Shown: piece after piece, positions 63,089 through 64,000 of the stretch | How the letters are laid out: each line of letters opens with the position of its first letter | How positions within the stretch are numbered: position 1 is the first letter of the stretch | Source of the DNA: Gemmatimonas phototrophica | Lineage (GTDB): Bacteria > Gemmatimonadota > Gemmatimonadetes > Gemmatimonadales > Gemmatimonadaceae | Assembly: GCA_945869195.1 (NCBI GenBank) | Contig: CAMBNV010000004.1 | Location: forward strand, 62,001-126,000 | Direction of reading: 5' to 3' | Length of the DNA stretch: 64,000 bases | Notes under the pieces: generated by a model | What the model saw: only the letters and a program-made list of their open reading frames with translations | Databases searched by the model: none | What the model was told of the DNA's origin: nothing | Translations under genes and position numbers: made by a program

Positions 63089-64000
63089 GCTCTTCGCGGT
63101 CATTCGGCGCGAATACCTCGAGCGCGTCCGCAACAAGTGGTTTGTAATCGTGACCGTCTTCGGGCCGGTCTTCTTCGCCGTCGTCATGATCTTGCCAGCG
63201 TATCTCTCGGTGCGGGGCCTGCGCGACGCGAAGGTCGTGGACCTGCGCGTGGTCGACGCCACCGGCACTGGGCTCGGCGCGCGCGTCGCGCAACGGATCG
63301 CCGATCCGAGGCGCGGGGGGAACCCACCGTCAGGCCCGGATGCCGAGACAACCACCCCACGCCAACTCGTGCGCGTGGACACGGTAAGCGCGGCGAGTCT
63401 CGCGGCCGCCGAGTCCACGCTTGTCCTTGAAGTAATGGCCAACCGGCTCTCCGGCTATCTGATCCTAGACTCAGCAACTCTCGGTAACGGCCAGGCGAGG
63501 TACGCCGGCCGCAACGCGTCGTCGGTCGGCCAGAACGAACAGTTGGAGACCGCCGTGCGCAGCGCCGTCATGGGCATGCGACTCGAGAACGCGGGCGTTG
63601 TGGCCGCGAACGCCGACTCCATCACCCGCCTGCGCGTGAACGTCGCTGCCGTGCGCATCACGGACTCCGGCAAGAGCGGCTCCGGCGTGGGCGGAATCAT
63701 CTTTGGCGGCGTCATTGCCTTCATGCTCTATATCGCCATCATCCTCTACGGCCAGGCGATCTTGCGCGGCGTACTTGAGGAGAAGACGACACGCGTCGCC
63801 GAGGTGATCCTCGCGAGTGTGAAGCCGGACATCTTGCTCGCGGGCAAGGTGATCGGCGTTGGCGCGGTTGGGCTCACGCAGTTTGGCATCTGGATCGCGA
63901 GCGCGCTCTTCTTCTGGGGCGAGCGCACGCGTCTGATCGGTGCGATCGTCGGGCCCAGCGCGGCCACCGCGCCGACCGGATTTGACTTCCCTAGTATCGA
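63081..64000 (+). CDS. ABC exporter permease (NatB-like), cut by the right edge
   Basis: ATG 63081, overlapping the ATPase stop; 306 residues are visible before the window ends. A first membrane segment (WFVIVTVFGPVFFAVVMIL) is followed by a periplasmic region of about 170 residues and a second block GIIFGGVIAFMLYIAIILYG. The loop LEEKTTRVAEVILASVKPDILL is the ABC2_membrane_3 signature. It pairs with the preceding ATPase; the C-terminal membrane helices are beyond the edge. Confidence 0.9.
   Translation, partial: MGKLFAVIRREYLERVRNKWFVIVTVFGPVFFAVVMILPAYLSVRGLRDAKVVDLRVVDATGTGLGARVAQRIADPRRGGNPPSGPDAETTTPRQLVRVDTVSAASLAAAESTLVLEVMANRLSGYLILDSATLGNGQARYAGRNASSVGQNEQLETAVRSAVMGMRLENAGVVAANADSITRLRVNVAAVRITDSGKSGSGVGGIIFGGVIAFMLYIAIILYGQAILRGVLEEKTTRVAEVILASVKPDILLAGKVIGVGAVGLTQFGIWIASALFFWGERTRLIGAIVGPSAATAPTGFDFPSI

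Overview
The window is GC-rich, densely coded chromosomal DNA with short intergenic gaps and many 1-8 bp operon overlaps (ATGA, GTGA, TGATG). The mix suggests a soil or freshwater Gemmatimonadota-type bacterium: exported M14, M28 and gamma-glutamyltransferase-family hydrolases, amidase and beta-lactamase-fold enzymes, a bacterial deoxyhypusine-synthase-like protein, a SUF (not ISC) iron-sulfur operon, WtpABC and a molybdenum hydroxylase. This assignment is inferred from gene content and composition, not from a marker gene. I found no rRNA, tRNA, CRISPR array, insertion sequence, prophage or replication origin.

Layout. 1-4380 (minus): beta-oxidation operon (thiolase, FadJ-type enzyme, M14 carboxypeptidase cut by the left edge). 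4455-7923 (plus): glycerol-3-phosphate dehydrogenase, then a Cys-rich propeller lipoprotein with a TlpA-type thioredoxin. 7933-8528 (minus): greA with a clear promoter. 8652-14007 (plus): DUF3299/ATPase/FtsX-type permease trio, M28 peptidase, VTT-domain membrane protein and methyltransferase. 14041-20756: deoxyhypusine-synthase-like protein, amidase, LOG protein, phosphodiesterase and acyltransferase. 19416-27651 (minus): eight-gene efflux operon (TetR, TolC, HlyD, two ATPases, two ABC-2 permeases, acyltransferase) behind a palindromic operator. 27757-34685: small conserved ORF with queG, a decayed VOC dioxygenase, a GMC oxidoreductase, an LLM flavoenzyme and CopA. 34936-41852: hydrolase/matrixin pair, serine hydrolase with DUF59 protein, RNase D, AI-2E-type permease, ICMT-like protein, strong terminator and ferredoxin. 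41979-49382: the 2Fe-2S and Mo subunits of a xanthine-dehydrogenase-family enzyme, with the FAD subunit about 3.6 kb downstream beyond YhbY, M23, thioredoxin, Fic-linker-like and ChaN genes. 49517-51490: Vgb-like propeller, a nonsense-interrupted membrane protein and a 395 bp non-coding stretch. 51491-57192: sufB-C-D-U-Rieske-S. 57291-64000: gamma-glutamyltransferase-family protein, wtpABC and a NatAB-type ABC exporter cut by the right edge.

Functional links. WtpABC could supply the Mo for the hydroxylase. SUF, the DUF59 protein and ferredoxin would serve its Fe-S clusters and those of QueG. No convincing new defence or mobile system is present. The items most worth checking are the two genes broken by stop codons (one also lacks most of a VOC domain), a low-GC island covering two divergent gene starts, the CxCC propeller/TlpA pair, the nested inverted repeat upstream of rnd, and the 106 bp convergent gene overlap.
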